A DNA stretch of 64,000 nt from Motiliproteus sp. SC1-56 (GCF_017309075.1 NZ_JAEMGS010000010.1:62001-126000), one strand, 5' to 3'; positions 18,329 to 28,976 are shown, counted from the stretch's first letter. Notes: generated from the sequence alone by a model not told the origin. Numbers and translations: made by a program.

Positions 18329-19144
18329 CTAGAGAGCCACTGCCAAAAACAGATCCTGCTGGGGCTGGACCCGGTTGTCAATTCGGCGTTTTACGCGAGC
18401 ATCAATGCCGGGGGTGTCGGGCGAGTATAGACCGCATAGACGCAGCGCCTTGCGCAGGTCTACCCGCTCACCAAGGTATTCGTAAATCACCCGCACGCAG
18501 GCGGGCTCGCGACGGTCGCTGGCCGACACCCCCAGCTTAAGCCCGGAGAGGCGGTTAACACGGCTTTTGAAGGTCGGATACAGAATCGTCTGGGTCACTT
18601 CGTTGCCGGTCAGGGATTCGTAATCCACCATGAAGATACGGTCACTGAGGTAAAACGCGGCGCCCTGGTACTTGCTGTGAATGATTTTTTCGCCCGGATT
18701 CTCCGGGGGCATGCGCTCGATCCGCTGATAGTAGACCTGCCCGTCTTCCTGGCGAATCTGGACCAGGTTGCGCAGGATGTTGCCCGGCGCCGCCATGGAG
18801 TAGTAGATCTCGAAGTAGTACCCGAGGTACTTGTCAAAGCGCCCCTCGGCCTGCTCCTGCAGCTTGTTGATGTGGCTGACAAAGGGGCGCTCCACAGCGC
18901 TTTTGCCGGCACTTGGGCGAACTTGCACGATCTGGGCGAACTGCGAGTGGGGAAGAAAAATTTCATACTCCTCGACCCCGAAGAAGTCGCAGAGGTTACG
19001 CAGAATATACTTGGACGGCAGGCTGCTGCCGCTGAGGTACTTGTTGAACTGGGAGCGGTTGATCGGGATCTTGCGGCAGACTTCGGCAATGGACTTGTAG
19101 TAACTGCTGAGCAAGCGCAGGTTCTGGGCAAAATCTTCACGCAT
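18329..19144 (-). CDS. HTH (XRE-like) transcriptional regulator with large C-terminal domain
   Basis: The 271-aa protein has an N-terminal helix-turn-helix (residues about 5-70: LRLLSSYYKSIAEVCRKIPINRSQFNKYLSG, with SLPSKYILRNLCDFFGV). A roughly 190-aa C-terminal domain follows with no motif I recognise, rich in Tyr and beta-like segments (FDKYLGYYFEIYYSM, YQRIERMPP). ATG 19144 begins right before the HTH. It is divergent from ansA across 190 bp and lies 70 bp upstream of the cytochrome unit on the same strand, so it could control either. Confidence 0.8.
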   Translation of the reverse strand: MREDFAQNLRLLSSYYKSIAEVCRKIPINRSQFNKYLSGSSLPSKYILRNLCDFFGVEEYEIFLPHSQFAQIVQVRPSAGKSAVERPFVSHINKLQEQAEGRFDKYLGYYFEIYYSMAAPGNILRNLVQIRQEDGQVYYQRIERMPPENPGEKIIHSKYQGAAFYLSDRIFMVDYESLTGNEVTQTILYPTFKSRVNRLSGLKLGVSASDRREPACVRVIYEYLGERVDLRKALRLCGLYSPDTPGIDARVKRRIDNRVQPQQDLFLAVAL

Positions 19145-19332
19145 CGCGGAAATACTCTGTGGAATTCGGGTTAGGGCTGCGCCGGTAGACGCGAGATTAA
19201 CACCAACTAGCACCAATGTGTATCAGCTAGCGTAATTGTTGTCCCGACGGCGCTTTGCTCTGATGGAGAGTCCACAGGAGCGCCCCTTCGGAAGGGCCGA
19301 GGAAACACCCAGAAGGGGCAATTAGAAGAGCG

Positions 19333-20352
19333 ATGATGAGCAAGCGGGTCTACATACTCTACACAGGCGGTACCATCGGCATGCAGCGTTCAGAGGCGGG
19401 GTACGTCCCCACCCCCGGACTCGCCGACCTGATCGCTCAGAAAATGCCTCTGCACCTGTCCGCCAACATGCCCCAGTACGTGCTGGAAGAGCTCGATACT
19501 CTGATCGACAGCACCAACGCGACCCCGCGCGACTGGTGGACAATCGCCGACCGTATACGACAGCAGTACCACCACTACGACGGTTTTATCATCCTTCACG
19601 GTACCGACACCCTGGCCTACACCGCATCGGCCCTCTCCTTCATGCTGCAGGGGCTGCGCAAGCCGGTCATCGTCACCGGTTCTCAGATCCCCCTCTGCGA
19701 GCTGCGCAATGACGCCCAGGATAACCTGATCACAGCCCTGCTGCTGGCCTGCCAGTACCCGATCAACGAGGTCTGCCTCTATTTCAATGGCCGCCTGCTT
19801 AGGGGAAACCGGGCCAAGAAGATCAAGGCCAGCGGGTTCGACGCCTTTGACAGTCCCAACTACCCCTGGCTGGGGCAGGTGGGCATTCATATCGAGATTC
19901 ACCAGGGGGCGCTGGCTGCGCCCTCCCCCAAGGCCGAGGCCTTTGAATTCCCCGAGTACGGGCAGCCCCGAATTCTGCCGTTACGGGTGTTTCCGGGGAT
20001 CGACACCAGCTTTCTCAAGCACGTGCTGAAGCAACCCTGGGACGGATTGCTGCTGGAGTCCTACGGGGTCGGCAACGCCCCGGACCGGGATCCGGCGTTT
20101 CTGGATACCCTGGCCCGGGCAATCGACAACGGCACGGTAGTGGTCAACCTCTCGCAATGCCTGTACGGTCGGGTGGAACCTGGCAGTTACGCTACCGGTG
20201 CCGCCTTGATGCGCACCGGGGTGGTCAACGGTTACGATCTGACCCTGGAAGCGGCCTTTACCAAGCTTCACCACCTCTGCGCCCTGGGGCTGGACCCGGC
20301 CATGATCGGCAGCCGCATGGAGCAACCCCTTTGCGGCGAGCTGACCCGCTAA
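19333..20352 (+). CDS. ansA: Type I (cytoplasmic) L-asparaginase
   Basis: The 339-aa protein has the first catalytic Thr motif TGGTIGM at residues 11-17 and the second HGTDT at 89-93, followed by AYTASALSFML. There is no signal peptide, and the length equals E. coli AnsA (338), so this is the low-affinity cytoplasmic enzyme converting asparagine to aspartate and ammonia. Two ATG codons in tandem (19333, 19336) follow a GAAGAG ribosome site. Confidence 0.93.
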   Translation: MMSKRVYILYTGGTIGMQRSEAGYVPTPGLADLIAQKMPLHLSANMPQYVLEELDTLIDSTNATPRDWWTIADRIRQQYHHYDGFIILHGTDTLAYTASALSFMLQGLRKPVIVTGSQIPLCELRNDAQDNLITALLLACQYPINEVCLYFNGRLLRGNRAKKIKASGFDAFDSPNYPWLGQVGIHIEIHQGALAAPSPKAEAFEFPEYGQPRILPLRVFPGIDTSFLKHVLKQPWDGLLLESYGVGNAPDRDPAFLDTLARAIDNGTVVVNLSQCLYGRVEPGSYATGAALMRTGVVNGYDLTLEAAFTKLHHLCALGLDPAMIGSRMEQPLCGELTR

Positions 20353-20381
20353 GGATCGCCCGCCGCACCGCGGCCCTACTC

Positions 20382-21419
20382 CTAATCTCCTTGTGCCGGC
20401 TTGTTTAACGCCGCACAGGGATCATCGTAATCCTGGCGCTGACTGAACCAGAGCACCTGGTGCGGCGGCGCAAACACCTTGCCCTCCACCTCCAGGGACT
20501 CCATGTAGTCCGCCAGCGGCGTCGGCTCGATGCGAATCTCCTGCATCCCGATATTGAGTTGCGTCAGGGGTTCTTTGGCAAGAAACTGCGCCCGCTCCGG
20601 CACCCCCTGGTCCCGCCTCACGTGGCCGCTCCCCACGATCAGCACCACCGGCGCCTCCGGGCGGGCACGGTGCATGGCCACCACGGAGGCCGCCATGCGG
20701 TCATTGCGCGCAAGCCAGGTCTCGTAGAGCCGGGTCAGCAGCGGTTCCATACCCCAGCCGCAGTGTCCGGCCTTGAACTGCTCATACATCAGCGCCCGGT
20801 AAGCGGGGTCATCAAGCCCGGTGCGCACCAGCTGCTGACGTTCGATGGCATTAAGCCCCTCCAGCCCCGAGCGGGAAATCCGCAGCTTGATGCCCGCGGG
20901 AAGGTCGGCACCGAAAATCGGCAGCCGGTGCTCCCTGGCAAGCTCAATCAGCTGAAAATAAAAACCCCAGTACTCGTCCTCCTGGTCCTGCCAGCCCAAC
21001 TGCTCGCGCAGCCACTGCTCCGGGGTCTTGCCGGATTTGCCGTGCCCCAACTGCATGCCCGAACGCTGGCCAGAGACGTACTGGGCCAGAAACCCGGTCT
21101 GACCAACGTCGAAAAACTCGAACCCCAGCGCCGGCTGGACACCGGCTTCGATCATTGAGGAGAGCAGCCGCAATTGCCGCGCGTGATGCTCGACATTGTC
21201 ATGCCGCTCGCCCAGGTAGACCACATCTGCCTCCAGGGCCCGGGCCAGCAGCGCCTCGTAAGTCATCGGCTGACCGCTCCGAGTGTCAATGATCTGGTCG
21301 ATCAGGGGATCATCCCGCGTTGGCGGGGCGGCTCCGTTGCCGGCGCAGCCGGCCAGAAGCAAGATAAAGAACAGGGCGGTGACTGACCGCCAGGCGGGCG
21401 CTGCTGTGCTCACGCGCAT
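20382..21419 (-). CDS. ChaN family lipoprotein
   Basis: The 345-aa protein has lipobox LLAGC (Cys about 25) followed by a ChaN/PhuW-like domain: MTYEALLARALEADVVYLGERHDNVEHHARQLRLL, FEFFDVGQ, and later VVLIVGSGHVRRDQGVP. The conserved GERHDN and GSGH..D motifs bind heme or metal in characterised family members (Campylobacter ChaN). It is likely an outer-membrane-anchored protein in iron/heme use, but no heme transport genes are adjacent. It converges with ansA (29-nt gap). Confidence 0.85.
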   Translation of the reverse strand: MRVSTAAPAWRSVTALFFILLLAGCAGNGAAPPTRDDPLIDQIIDTRSGQPMTYEALLARALEADVVYLGERHDNVEHHARQLRLLSSMIEAGVQPALGFEFFDVGQTGFLAQYVSGQRSGMQLGHGKSGKTPEQWLREQLGWQDQEDEYWGFYFQLIELAREHRLPIFGADLPAGIKLRISRSGLEGLNAIERQQLVRTGLDDPAYRALMYEQFKAGHCGWGMEPLLTRLYETWLARNDRMAASVVAMHRARPEAPVVLIVGSGHVRRDQGVPERAQFLAKEPLTQLNIGMQEIRIEPTPLADYMESLEVEGKVFAPPHQVLWFSQRQDYDDPCAALNKPAQGD

Positions 21420-21478
21420 ACTCCCTGTTGTGAATGGTTGCAGCTATCATAGGTCCACAGTCAGGGGAACCACAAACC

Positions 21479-21991
21479 ATGGAAAAAATTCTTGTCAGTC
21501 GCTGCCTGCTGGGCGAACCCGTCCGCTACGACGGCCGGGGGGCGCCTTGCCGTGCCCCGCAGCTGGAGCAATGGCGCCGTGAAGGACGCCTGATCGCCGT
21601 CTGTCCGGAGCTGGCCGGGGGCCTTGCATGCCCGCGCCCGCCGGCCGAAGTCCAGGGAGCAGACGGGGGGGCGGTACTGACCGGAGAGGCCCGGGTGCTC
21701 ACCCAAAGTGGACAGAACCTGACCGACGCGTTCTTGCGCGGCGCCAATGCCGCGCTGGACCTCTGCCGACAGCACGGCATCCGGCTGGCACTACTGAAGG
21801 CGCGCAGCCCCTCCTGTGGTGCCACCGACACCTACGATGGATCCTTCAGCGGCCGACTGCTCCCAGGAGTCGGGGTCACTGCCGCCCGCTTACGGCGCGC
21901 TGGCATCCAGGTCTTCGATGAGCAGCAGTTGCCAAACCTCGCAGCAGCGCTGCAGGCCCTTGAACCCGGATCGACGATGCGGCCTTGTTAG
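21479..21991 (+). CDS. DUF523 family protein
   Basis: This protein of about 170 aa has the hallmark cysteine motifs of DUF523: VSRCLLGEPVRYDG at the N-terminus, VCPELAGGL..PRPPAE, and KARSPSCG(A/S). The Cys pattern suggests metal or cluster binding, or a thiol-linked activity, but the biochemical function is not established. ATG 21479 follows AGGGGA. A terminator (21999-22023) follows the stop. Confidence 0.85.
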   Translation: MEKILVSRCLLGEPVRYDGRGAPCRAPQLEQWRREGRLIAVCPELAGGLACPRPPAEVQGADGGAVLTGEARVLTQSGQNLTDAFLRGANAALDLCRQHGIRLALLKARSPSCGATDTYDGSFSGRLLPGVGVTAARLRRAGIQVFDEQQLPNLAAALQALEPGSTMRPC

Positions 21992-21998
21992 CGCCCGG

Positions 21999-22023
21999 AA
22001 GGCCCCGTAAAATGGGGCCTTTT
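21999..22023 (+). terminator. Rho-independent terminator after the DUF523 gene
   Basis: AAGGCCCC and GGGGCCTT pair around GTAAAAT and run into TTTT. It lies 8 nt after the DUF523 stop and before proS. Confidence 0.85.
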
Positions 22024-22051
22024 CCCTGTCTGTAGCCAGAGCCGAAACCTC

Positions 22052-23770
22052 ATGAGAGCCAGCCAATACCTGATCGCCACCCAGAAAAAGACTCCCAGCG
22101 ATGCCGTCGTCATCAGCCACCAGCTGATGCTGCGTGCAGGCATGATCCGTAAACTGGCCTCGGGCCTCTACACCTGGCTGCCCATGGGGTTGCGCACCCT
22201 GCGCAAGGTTGAGCGCATCGTGCGCGAGGAGATGGACCGGTCCGGGGCTCAGGAAGTCCTGATGCCCGCCGTGCAGCCCGCCGAGCTCTGGGAGGAATCG
22301 GGCCGCTGGGGCGAGTACGGCCCCGAGCTGCTGCGCCTGAAGGACCGCCACAACCGCGAATTCTGCGTCGGCCCCACCCACGAGGAGGTGATCACCGACC
22401 TGATCCGCAACGAGATCCAGAGCTACAAGCAGCTGCCCGCCAACTTCTACCAGGTGCAGACCAAGTTCCGGGACGAGATCCGTCCCCGTTTCGGCGTCAT
22501 GCGAGCCCGGGAGTTCCTGATGAAGGACGCCTACTCCTTCCACCTCAACCAGCCCTCTCTGCAACAGACTTATGAGCTGATGCACGCCACCTACACCCGT
22601 ATCTTCGAGCGCCTTGGGCTGGATTTCCGCCCGGTGCAGGCCGACTCCGGTGCCATCGGCGGCAACTGGTCCCACGAGTTTCACGTGCTGGCCGACTCCG
22701 GCGAGGATGACATCGCCTTCAGCGACAGCAGCGATTACGCCGCCAACGTCGAGACCGCCGAAGCCCTGGCCCCGGCCGGTGAGCGCCCGGCGCCCGCGGA
22801 AGCCATGTCCCTGGTGGATACGCCCGATACCAAGACCATCGCCGCCCTGGTGGAAGGCTACGGACTGCCTATCGAAAAAACCGTCAAAACACTGATCGTC
22901 GCCGCCTCCGAGGCCGTGGATGCGGACTTCGTCGCCCTGATGGTGCGCGGCGACCACGAGCTCAACGAGATCAAGGCGGAGAAACTTGCCGAAGTGGCCG
23001 CGCCCCTGCGCTTTGCCACCGAGGCGGAGATCCGTCAGGCGGTGGGCGCAGGCCCTGGCTCACTGGGCCCCGTGAACCTCTCCCTGCCGCTGATCGTTGA
23101 TCGCACCGTGGCCAAAATGGCCGACTTCGGCGCCGGCGCCAACATCGACGACAAGCACTACTTCGGCATCAACTGGGAGCGGGACGTTCCCCTGCCCCAG
23201 GTGGCGGACCTGCGCAACGTTCAGGCCGGCGATCCCAGCCCCGACGGCCAGGGCCGGCTGGAGATCAAGCGCGGCATCGAGGTCGGCCACATCTTCCAGC
23301 TGGGCAACAAGTACAGCAAGGCGATGAACGCCACGGTGCAGAACGAAAACGGCGACGACAGCGTGCTGGAGATGGGCTGTTACGGCATCGGCGTCAGCCG
23401 CGTGGTGGCCGCTGCTATCGAGCAGAATCACGATGAGCATGGCATCATCTGGCCCGATGCCATCGCCCCCTTCCAGGTGGCCATCGTCGCCCTGTTCCCC
23501 AACAAGTCACAAGCGGTGCGCGAGGCCAGCGAACAGCTCTACCGCGAGCTGCAGGACGCTGGTATCGACGTGCTGCTGGATGACCGCGACGCCCGTCCCG
23601 GCTCCAAGTTCGCCGACATGGAGCTGATCGGTATTCCCCACCGGGTAGTCATCGGTGACCGCGGCCTGGAAAACGGACTGCTGGAATACAAGGGACGGCG
23701 GGACGCCGACAAGCAGGACATTGGCGCCGACCAGGTCGTTGCGCTGCTTAAAGCCAAGCTGGGACTGTAA
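22052..23770 (+). CDS. proS: Prolyl-tRNA synthetase
   Basis: The 572-aa class II synthetase has the bacterial-type layout: N-terminal catalytic motifs ([23 protein letters not shown], motif 2 '[27 protein letters not shown]'), an INS editing domain in the middle (around residues 230-390), a C-terminal motif 3 ([18 protein letters not shown]) and an anticodon-binding domain. Length and editing insertion match E. coli ProS (572 aa). Confidence 0.97.
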   Translation: MRASQYLIATQKKTPSDAVVISHQLMLRAGMIRKLASGLYTWLPMGLRTLRKVERIVREEMDRSGAQEVLMPAVQPAELWEESGRWGEYGPELLRLKDRHNREFCVGPTHEEVITDLIRNEIQSYKQLPANFYQVQTKFRDEIRPRFGVMRAREFLMKDAYSFHLNQPSLQQTYELMHATYTRIFERLGLDFRPVQADSGAIGGNWSHEFHVLADSGEDDIAFSDSSDYAANVETAEALAPAGERPAPAEAMSLVDTPDTKTIAALVEGYGLPIEKTVKTLIVAASEAVDADFVALMVRGDHELNEIKAEKLAEVAAPLRFATEAEIRQAVGAGPGSLGPVNLSLPLIVDRTVAKMADFGAGANIDDKHYFGINWERDVPLPQVADLRNVQAGDPSPDGQGRLEIKRGIEVGHIFQLGNKYSKAMNATVQNENGDDSVLEMGCYGIGVSRVVAAAIEQNHDEHGIIWPDAIAPFQVAIVALFPNKSQAVREASEQLYRELQDAGIDVLLDDRDARPGSKFADMELIGIPHRVVIGDRGLENGLLEYKGRRDADKQDIGADQVVALLKAKLGL

Positions 23771-23786
23771 CCCAGCCACAGCCATC

Positions 23787-23816
23787 AAAAACGGGGCTTG
23801 AACAGCCCCGTTTTTC
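23787..23816 (+). terminator. Rho-independent terminator after proS
   Basis: A run of A, stem ACGGGGCT/AGCCCCGT, loop TGAAC and a T5 tail, 17 nt after the proS stop. The A-run makes it potentially bidirectional. Confidence 0.9.
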
Positions 23817-23843
23817 TTCGCGCAGATCAAGACAACCAACCCG

Positions 23844-24071
23844 ATGAAAAAGAAATTCACCCTTCACCTGGATGCCATCCTGGTAATCGCACTGCTATTT
23901 GCAGTCTCGCTGGGCTTGAATGCCTACCAGTACTATCAGTACAAGAGCCTGCTAAACGAGAACTACCGCCTTCAGCTCCAGGGCCTGGAAGACAACCTCA
24001 ACCTCGACTCCCTGCGCCGCGCCCTTGAGCGCGAGCAGCAGAAAGCCGGCCAGGAGAAAGCCGACGAATAG
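23844..24071 (+). CDS. Small single-TM protein, unknown
   Basis: The 75-aa protein has a basic start (MKKKFTLHLD), one TM helix (residues about 10-29, AILVIALLFAVSLGLNAY), a Tyr/Gln-rich segment and a charged helical C-terminus. It fits exactly between the proS terminator and the convergent rlmB (6-nt gap), which supports a real gene. No clear ribosome-binding site is visible and no family is recognised. Confidence 0.6.
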   Translation: MKKKFTLHLDAILVIALLFAVSLGLNAYQYYQYKSLLNENYRLQLQGLEDNLNLDSLRRALEREQQKAGQEKADE

Positions 24072-24077
24072 TCCGGT

Positions 24078-24818
24078 TCAACGACTGCGCTGGCGCACGG
24101 CCTCGAACAGGCAGACCCCCGCCGCCACGGAGACGTTCAGGCTGCTGACGCTGCCGGCCATGGGAATTTTTACCAACTGGTCGCAGCACTCGCGGGTCAG
24201 CCGGCGCATGCCCCGCCCTTCGGCGCCCATCACCAGGGCCATGGGGCCCGCAAGGTTGGCGTCGCTGATCTCCTGGGTTGCCTCACCCGCCGTACCGGTG
24301 ATCCAGACTCCCGCCGCCTGCAGCTGTTTGAGGGTGCGGGCCAGGTTGGTCACGGTCACGTAAGGCACCGTCTCCGCCGCCCCGCAGGCCACCTTGATGG
24401 CCGTGCCGTTGAGCGGCGCCGATTTATCACGGGGAGCAATAACCGCCTGCACCCCCGCCGCGTCCGCCGTGCGCAGGCAGGCGCCGAGATTGTGCGGATC
24501 GGTCACCCCATCCAGCACCAGCAGGAAGGGCGTTTCTTCCATCTGCTCCAGCAGCTTTTCCAGAAAGCGCTCGTTCTGGGCCTGGGCCGGCACCACTTCT
24601 GCCACCACGCCCTGGTGAACCCCCTCCACCAGCCGGTCCAGGGTCTGCCGGTCCCGCTCCTGCACCGGTATGCGCCGGGCCTCGGCCAGTTCCAGCAGCT
24701 TCTGCATCCGCTGGTCACCGCGCCCCTGCTGCACCCACAGCCCCTTCACCCGCTTGGGCTGACGCTCCAGCAGGCTGTAGACCGCGTGAAGCCCGAAACT
24801 GAAACTGGGCTTAGCCAT
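24078..24818 (-). CDS. rlmB: 23S rRNA (guanosine-2251-2'-O)-methyltransferase
   Basis: The 246-aa SpoU-family knotted methyltransferase has an N-terminal substrate-binding domain ([16 protein letters not shown]...), then motif 1 [21 protein letters not shown], motif 2 [15 protein letters not shown] and motif 3 [22 protein letters not shown]. The last two form the trefoil knot that binds S-adenosylmethionine. ATG 24818 has GAGGAG 8 nt upstream and overlaps the end of hemH. Confidence 0.93.
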   Translation of the reverse strand: MAKPSFSFGLHAVYSLLERQPKRVKGLWVQQGRGDQRMQKLLELAEARRIPVQERDRQTLDRLVEGVHQGVVAEVVPAQAQNERFLEKLLEQMEETPFLLVLDGVTDPHNLGACLRTADAAGVQAVIAPRDKSAPLNGTAIKVACGAAETVPYVTVTNLARTLKQLQAAGVWITGTAGEATQEISDANLAGPMALVMGAEGRGMRRLTRECCDQLVKIPMAGSVSSLNVSVAAGVCLFEAVRQRSR

Positions 24819-25851
24819 GATCAAGCTCCTCGGACTTCAGCCAGTGTCCCGCCTGCTCCTCCACCAGGTGTGCCAGCAGTCGGATATGCGCAGGATCTGC
24901 GTTGAGCGCCGGAATGTAACGGTATTGCTCCCCACCCTTTTCCATAAACACGTCCCGGTTCTCCACCGCGATCTCCTCCAGGGTTTCCAGGCAGTCGGCG
25001 GAAAAGGCCGGGCTGATCACGTCCACCGACTTAACCCCGGTGCCCGGGTAGCCGGCCAGGGTTTCGTCCGTGTAGGGTTTGACCCATTCAGCAGGGCCGA
25101 AACGGGACTGAAAGGTAGCCTGGTACTGATCGCTGTTGAGACCGAGCTTGGCCGCCAGAAGATCGGCGGTGTGCAGGCACTGCTGCGGGTAGGGGTCCCC
25201 CTTGTCGGCATAAGCCTTGGGAATGCCATGAAAGCTCAGCAGCAGCTTCTGTCCGGGCGAGTCGGCCTGCCAAGCCCGCTGCACCGACTCGGCCAGCGCC
25301 TCGATGTAGAGGGGATGATCGTGATAATCCCGCAGAACGCGAATATCCAGCACCTCGCGCTGTTCCTGCTGAAAGCGCGCCACCTTGTCGTAAATGGGGG
25401 CGGTGGAGGTCGCCGAGTACTGGGGATACAGCGGCATCACCAGCACCCGTCGATAACCTGCCCGGTGCAGCTCCTTCAGGCAGTGGTCAAGCCCGGGCTG
25501 ACCGTAGGTCATGGCAGCAAAAACATCGGGACTGTGGCCCGGAAAACGCTGCTGCAACGCCAGCTGAAGGTCCGCCACCTGCTGGTTGAGGATCTTACGC
25601 ATGGGGGAATCCTGGTCCCAGATGGAGGCATAAAGCTTGGCCACCTTGCGCGGACGCAGTCGCAGGATGATGCCGTTAAGCACCAGCCACCAGAGCCAAC
25701 GGCGTGGCCCGCGCCCCTCGATCACCCGGCGGTCCCAGAGGAACTCCTTGAGGTAGCGGCGCACGGCCTCAGGCGTGGGTTGATCCGGCGTTCCCAGGTT
25801 GACCAGGACCACCGCTGTTTTCTGTGCTTTCAGGCTCACGTTGGGTTGCAT
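24811..25851 (-). CDS. hemH: Ferrochelatase
   Basis: The 346-aa protein inserts Fe2+ into protoporphyrin IX, the last step of heme synthesis. It opens [30 protein letters not shown] and has the catalytic His in [18 protein letters not shown]. The conserved CLETLEEI follows near the C-terminus, where the usual Glu faces the active site. It overlaps rlmB by 8 nt and is transcribed with it. The heme pathway link to the multiheme cytochrome or globin in this window is not positional. Confidence 0.95.
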   Translation of the reverse strand: MQPNVSLKAQKTAVVLVNLGTPDQPTPEAVRRYLKEFLWDRRVIEGRGPRRWLWWLVLNGIILRLRPRKVAKLYASIWDQDSPMRKILNQQVADLQLALQQRFPGHSPDVFAAMTYGQPGLDHCLKELHRAGYRRVLVMPLYPQYSATSTAPIYDKVARFQQEQREVLDIRVLRDYHDHPLYIEALAESVQRAWQADSPGQKLLLSFHGIPKAYADKGDPYPQQCLHTADLLAAKLGLNSDQYQATFQSRFGPAEWVKPYTDETLAGYPGTGVKSVDVISPAFSADCLETLEEIAVENRDVFMEKGGEQYRYIPALNADPAHIRLLAHLVEEQAGHWLKSEELDHG

Positions 25852-26003
25852 TCCAGGCTATTGAAAAGGCGTTATTATTCCCCAGATAACGGGGAAAATA
25901 TACTCCACCGGGGGGATCTCGCCACTCCGGCACCTCGGTTGCCGGCCGGGGCGCCACCCGGTCGCGCCACCTCCGCTCGGCGTGAAACGGACACCCCCGC
26001 TGC

Positions 26004-26033
26004 ATAAAAAAAGAGAGCCGAAGCTCTCTTTTA
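26004..26033 (-). terminator. Rho-independent terminator after adk
   Basis: On the minus strand a GAGAGC/GCTCTC stem with a TTCG loop is followed by seven T. It lies 21 nt after the adk stop. Confidence 0.9.
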
Positions 26034-26053
26034 AGTTTCCAAACCGCTGAAAA

Positions 26054-26815
<762 letters not shown>

Positions 26816-26956
26816 TCAGTCCGGGGAGCTAGCTCAATAAGACGTTAGCACTAGCGGCGCGCCTGGCAGCGAAAGCAAAACAGGCTATCCTAACAACCGC
26901 GGGAACTCAATGGGCTGAATTCACGCCCCGGGCCTGTTCACCGAACCGGGGCGCAG

Positions 26957-26968
26957 CCCCCCCCCCCC
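26957..26968. repeat. Poly-C tract of 12 in the leader of the LplT-like gene
   Basis: Twelve consecutive C end 22 nt before the start codon of the downstream MFS gene. Homopolymer length changes here would alter promoter or leader spacing. Confidence 0.8.
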
Positions 26969-26990
26969 TCGGCAGCAAACCAGAGGATTA

Positions 26991-28322
26991 ATGGACCCAA
27001 ACCGCAGCGCCTCCGTGAGCCCATGGCAGTTACTGACCAGCGTGCGCTTTGCGCCTTTTTTCAGCACTCAGTTCCTCGGCGCCCTCAACGACAACCTGTT
27101 TAAGAACACCCTGATCCTGCTGCTGGTATTCGAGTCTGCCCAGCAGGGCGGCGAAATCGACAAGCTGACCAACCTGGCCGCCGCGCTCTTCATCCTTCCC
27201 TACCTGCTGTTTTCCGCCCTTGCCGGCCAGCTGGCCGACCGGCACGAAAAGTCGGCTCTGGTCCGACTCCTGAAAATAGGCGAGCTGGGGTTGATGCTGC
27301 TGGCCTCGGTGGCCCTGCTCAGCCACAACCTGAGCATGCTCTACCTGTTGTTGTTTCTAATGGCCACCCAGTCGGCGTTTTTTAGCCCCATCAAGTACTC
27401 GCTCATTCCCCAACACCTCGAGCCCAGCCAATGGGTGGCGGGCAACGGCCTGGTGGAAGCCGGCACCTTCATCGCCATTCTCCTCGGCACCCTGATCGCC
27501 GGCGTCCTTTTCCGCTACCCGCAAGGCGAGCTGATGATCGCGGCGTTGCTGTGCCTGCAGGCTTTCCTTGGCTGGTGGGCCTGCCGGCGCATCCCCCTGG
27601 CCCCCTCAGCCATCGCTGAACAACAACCGCTGCGCAATCCCGCCAGGCTCACCGTCCGGCTGCTGGCACAATCCTGGAAGCAACCCCGGATCCGGTTCCT
27701 GATCCTGGCCATTTCCTGGTTCTGGTTTCTGGGCGCCGCCTACCTGACCCAGGTTCCCCACTACGCTCAAGCCGTTCTGGGCGGTGATACCCTCACCGTC
27801 AGCGCGCTGCTTTGCTGTTTCACCGTCGGCATAGGGGCCGGCTCCCTGGCCTGCAACCGCCTCACTCGGGACCGGCTGGGACGGGATATGGTGCTCATCG
27901 GTCTTGCGGGGCTGATCCTGGCCGGAAGCGATCTGTTTTTCGCCTCGCCGCAAAGCCCCCTGCCCGCCGATAGCGGCCTCGGCGCTCTGCTGGCGGCCAA
28001 CCTGCGGGTGGCCCTGGATATTGTTCTCATAGGCGCCTTTGGCGGCTGTTACATCGTTCCCCTCTATACCCAGTTGCAGGCCCGCACCGATATCGGAAAT
28101 CGCGCCCAGACCATCGCCGCCAACAATATCGTCAACGCCCTCTACATGGTTCTTTCCGCCGCGATGGGGTTTGTACTGCTCGGGCTATGGCACTGGCCCC
28201 TGGAGACCTTCTTCCTGACCCTGGCGCTTTTAAACCTGCCCATGGCGGCGTACGTCGTCTGGTCGCGCCCCGGCTGGCTCGGGGCCAGTTTTCAGCGCCT
28301 GCGGCCAAAGCGGCAGCTTTAA
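26991..28322 (+). CDS. MFS transporter, LplT (lysophospholipid) type
   Basis: The 443-aa 12-TM protein has the N-terminal signature of the LplT/Aas-N family: FAPFFSTQFLGALNDNLFKNTLILLLVF, LAGQLADRHEKSALVRLLKI and the helix-5 region 'FFSPIKYSLIPQHL...NGLVEAGTFIAILLGT'. In E. coli LplT flips lysophosphatidylethanolamine inward for Aas; here the acyltransferase part is absent and no aas lies nearby. AGAGGA precedes ATG 26991. The DTW gene starts 2 nt after its stop. Confidence 0.87.
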   Translation: MDPNRSASVSPWQLLTSVRFAPFFSTQFLGALNDNLFKNTLILLLVFESAQQGGEIDKLTNLAAALFILPYLLFSALAGQLADRHEKSALVRLLKIGELGLMLLASVALLSHNLSMLYLLLFLMATQSAFFSPIKYSLIPQHLEPSQWVAGNGLVEAGTFIAILLGTLIAGVLFRYPQGELMIAALLCLQAFLGWWACRRIPLAPSAIAEQQPLRNPARLTVRLLAQSWKQPRIRFLILAISWFWFLGAAYLTQVPHYAQAVLGGDTLTVSALLCCFTVGIGAGSLACNRLTRDRLGRDMVLIGLAGLILAGSDLFFASPQSPLPADSGLGALLAANLRVALDIVLIGAFGGCYIVPLYTQLQARTDIGNRAQTIAANNIVNALYMVLSAAMGFVLLGLWHWPLETFFLTLALLNLPMAAYVVWSRPGWLGASFQRLRPKRQL

Positions 28323-28324
28323 CC

Positions 28325-28918
28325 GTGTCCTGCCGTCAATGCTCGCTTCCCCCCAGTCACTGCGCCTGCGCAGAACGGCCCCGCATTTCCAGCCGTTGTG
28401 AATTCGCACTGTTGCTGCACCCCAAAGAGCAAGCGCGCCCCACCAACACGGGCCGGTTTCTGGCCCAGAGCCTGGCCGGCACGCCCTGTTTTAGCTGGCA
28501 CCGAACCGAACCTGACCCGGCGCTTGCGGCTTGGCTGGCAGAAAGGCCGGGACAGACCTTTATCCTGTTTCCCGTCGACCGTCCCGAGCTCGAGAACCGG
28601 CGCGCCCCGCGGTCGCAATTCACGGCCCTGCGCGCCCCCCGGCTCCTGCTGCTCGACGGCACCTGGAAGGAGGTGCGCAAGATGTTGCGCAAGAGTCCCG
28701 GACTGGCCCCCTTTCCCCTGCTTTCCCTGGAGGAACAGACGCCCAGCCGCTACAGCCTCAGACGCGGGGCCGGTGCCGACCAGTTGTGTACGCTGGAGAG
28801 CGCCGCCCAGGTGCTTAGAATGCTGGGCGAAGAGCCCGAAGCCCAGGCCCTGGAAGCCTTCACGGCGCACTTTTGCCGTCGCTACCGGGCGTTCAAATCG
28901 AGCCACCCGCCACCCTAG
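28325..28918 (+). CDS. DTW-domain tRNA-uridine aminocarboxypropyltransferase-like protein
   Basis: The 197-aa protein has an N-terminal Cys cluster (CRQCSLPPSHCACA) and the DTW core LLLLDGTWKEVRKMLRKSP. YSLRRGAGADQLCTLESAAQVL follows, matching the SPOUT-like DTW/TapT family that makes acp3U in tRNA. I propose the GTG at 28325; there is no closer ATG, and the upstream frame is shadow of the MFS gene. It is co-transcribed with the LplT-like gene. Confidence 0.8.
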   Translation: MSCRQCSLPPSHCACAERPRISSRCEFALLLHPKEQARPTNTGRFLAQSLAGTPCFSWHRTEPDPALAAWLAERPGQTFILFPVDRPELENRRAPRSQFTALRAPRLLLLDGTWKEVRKMLRKSPGLAPFPLLSLEEQTPSRYSLRRGAGADQLCTLESAAQVLRMLGEEPEAQALEAFTAHFCRRYRAFKSSHPPP

Positions 28919-28948
28919 GCGCAGGCCCGGGTTCAGCCCGACCCTTCC

Positions 28949-28976
28949 TTGACATTAGGCAATTGTAATAAACAAT
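28949..28976 (+). promoter_or_regulatory. Putative sigma-70 promoter of the CHASE-GGDEF-EAL gene
   Basis: A perfect TTGACA at 28949-28954 and AACAAT (4/6 to TATAAT) at 28971-28976, 16 nt apart. The -10 region is part of a small inverted repeat ATTGT-AATAA-ACAAT that could be an operator. Confidence 0.5.
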
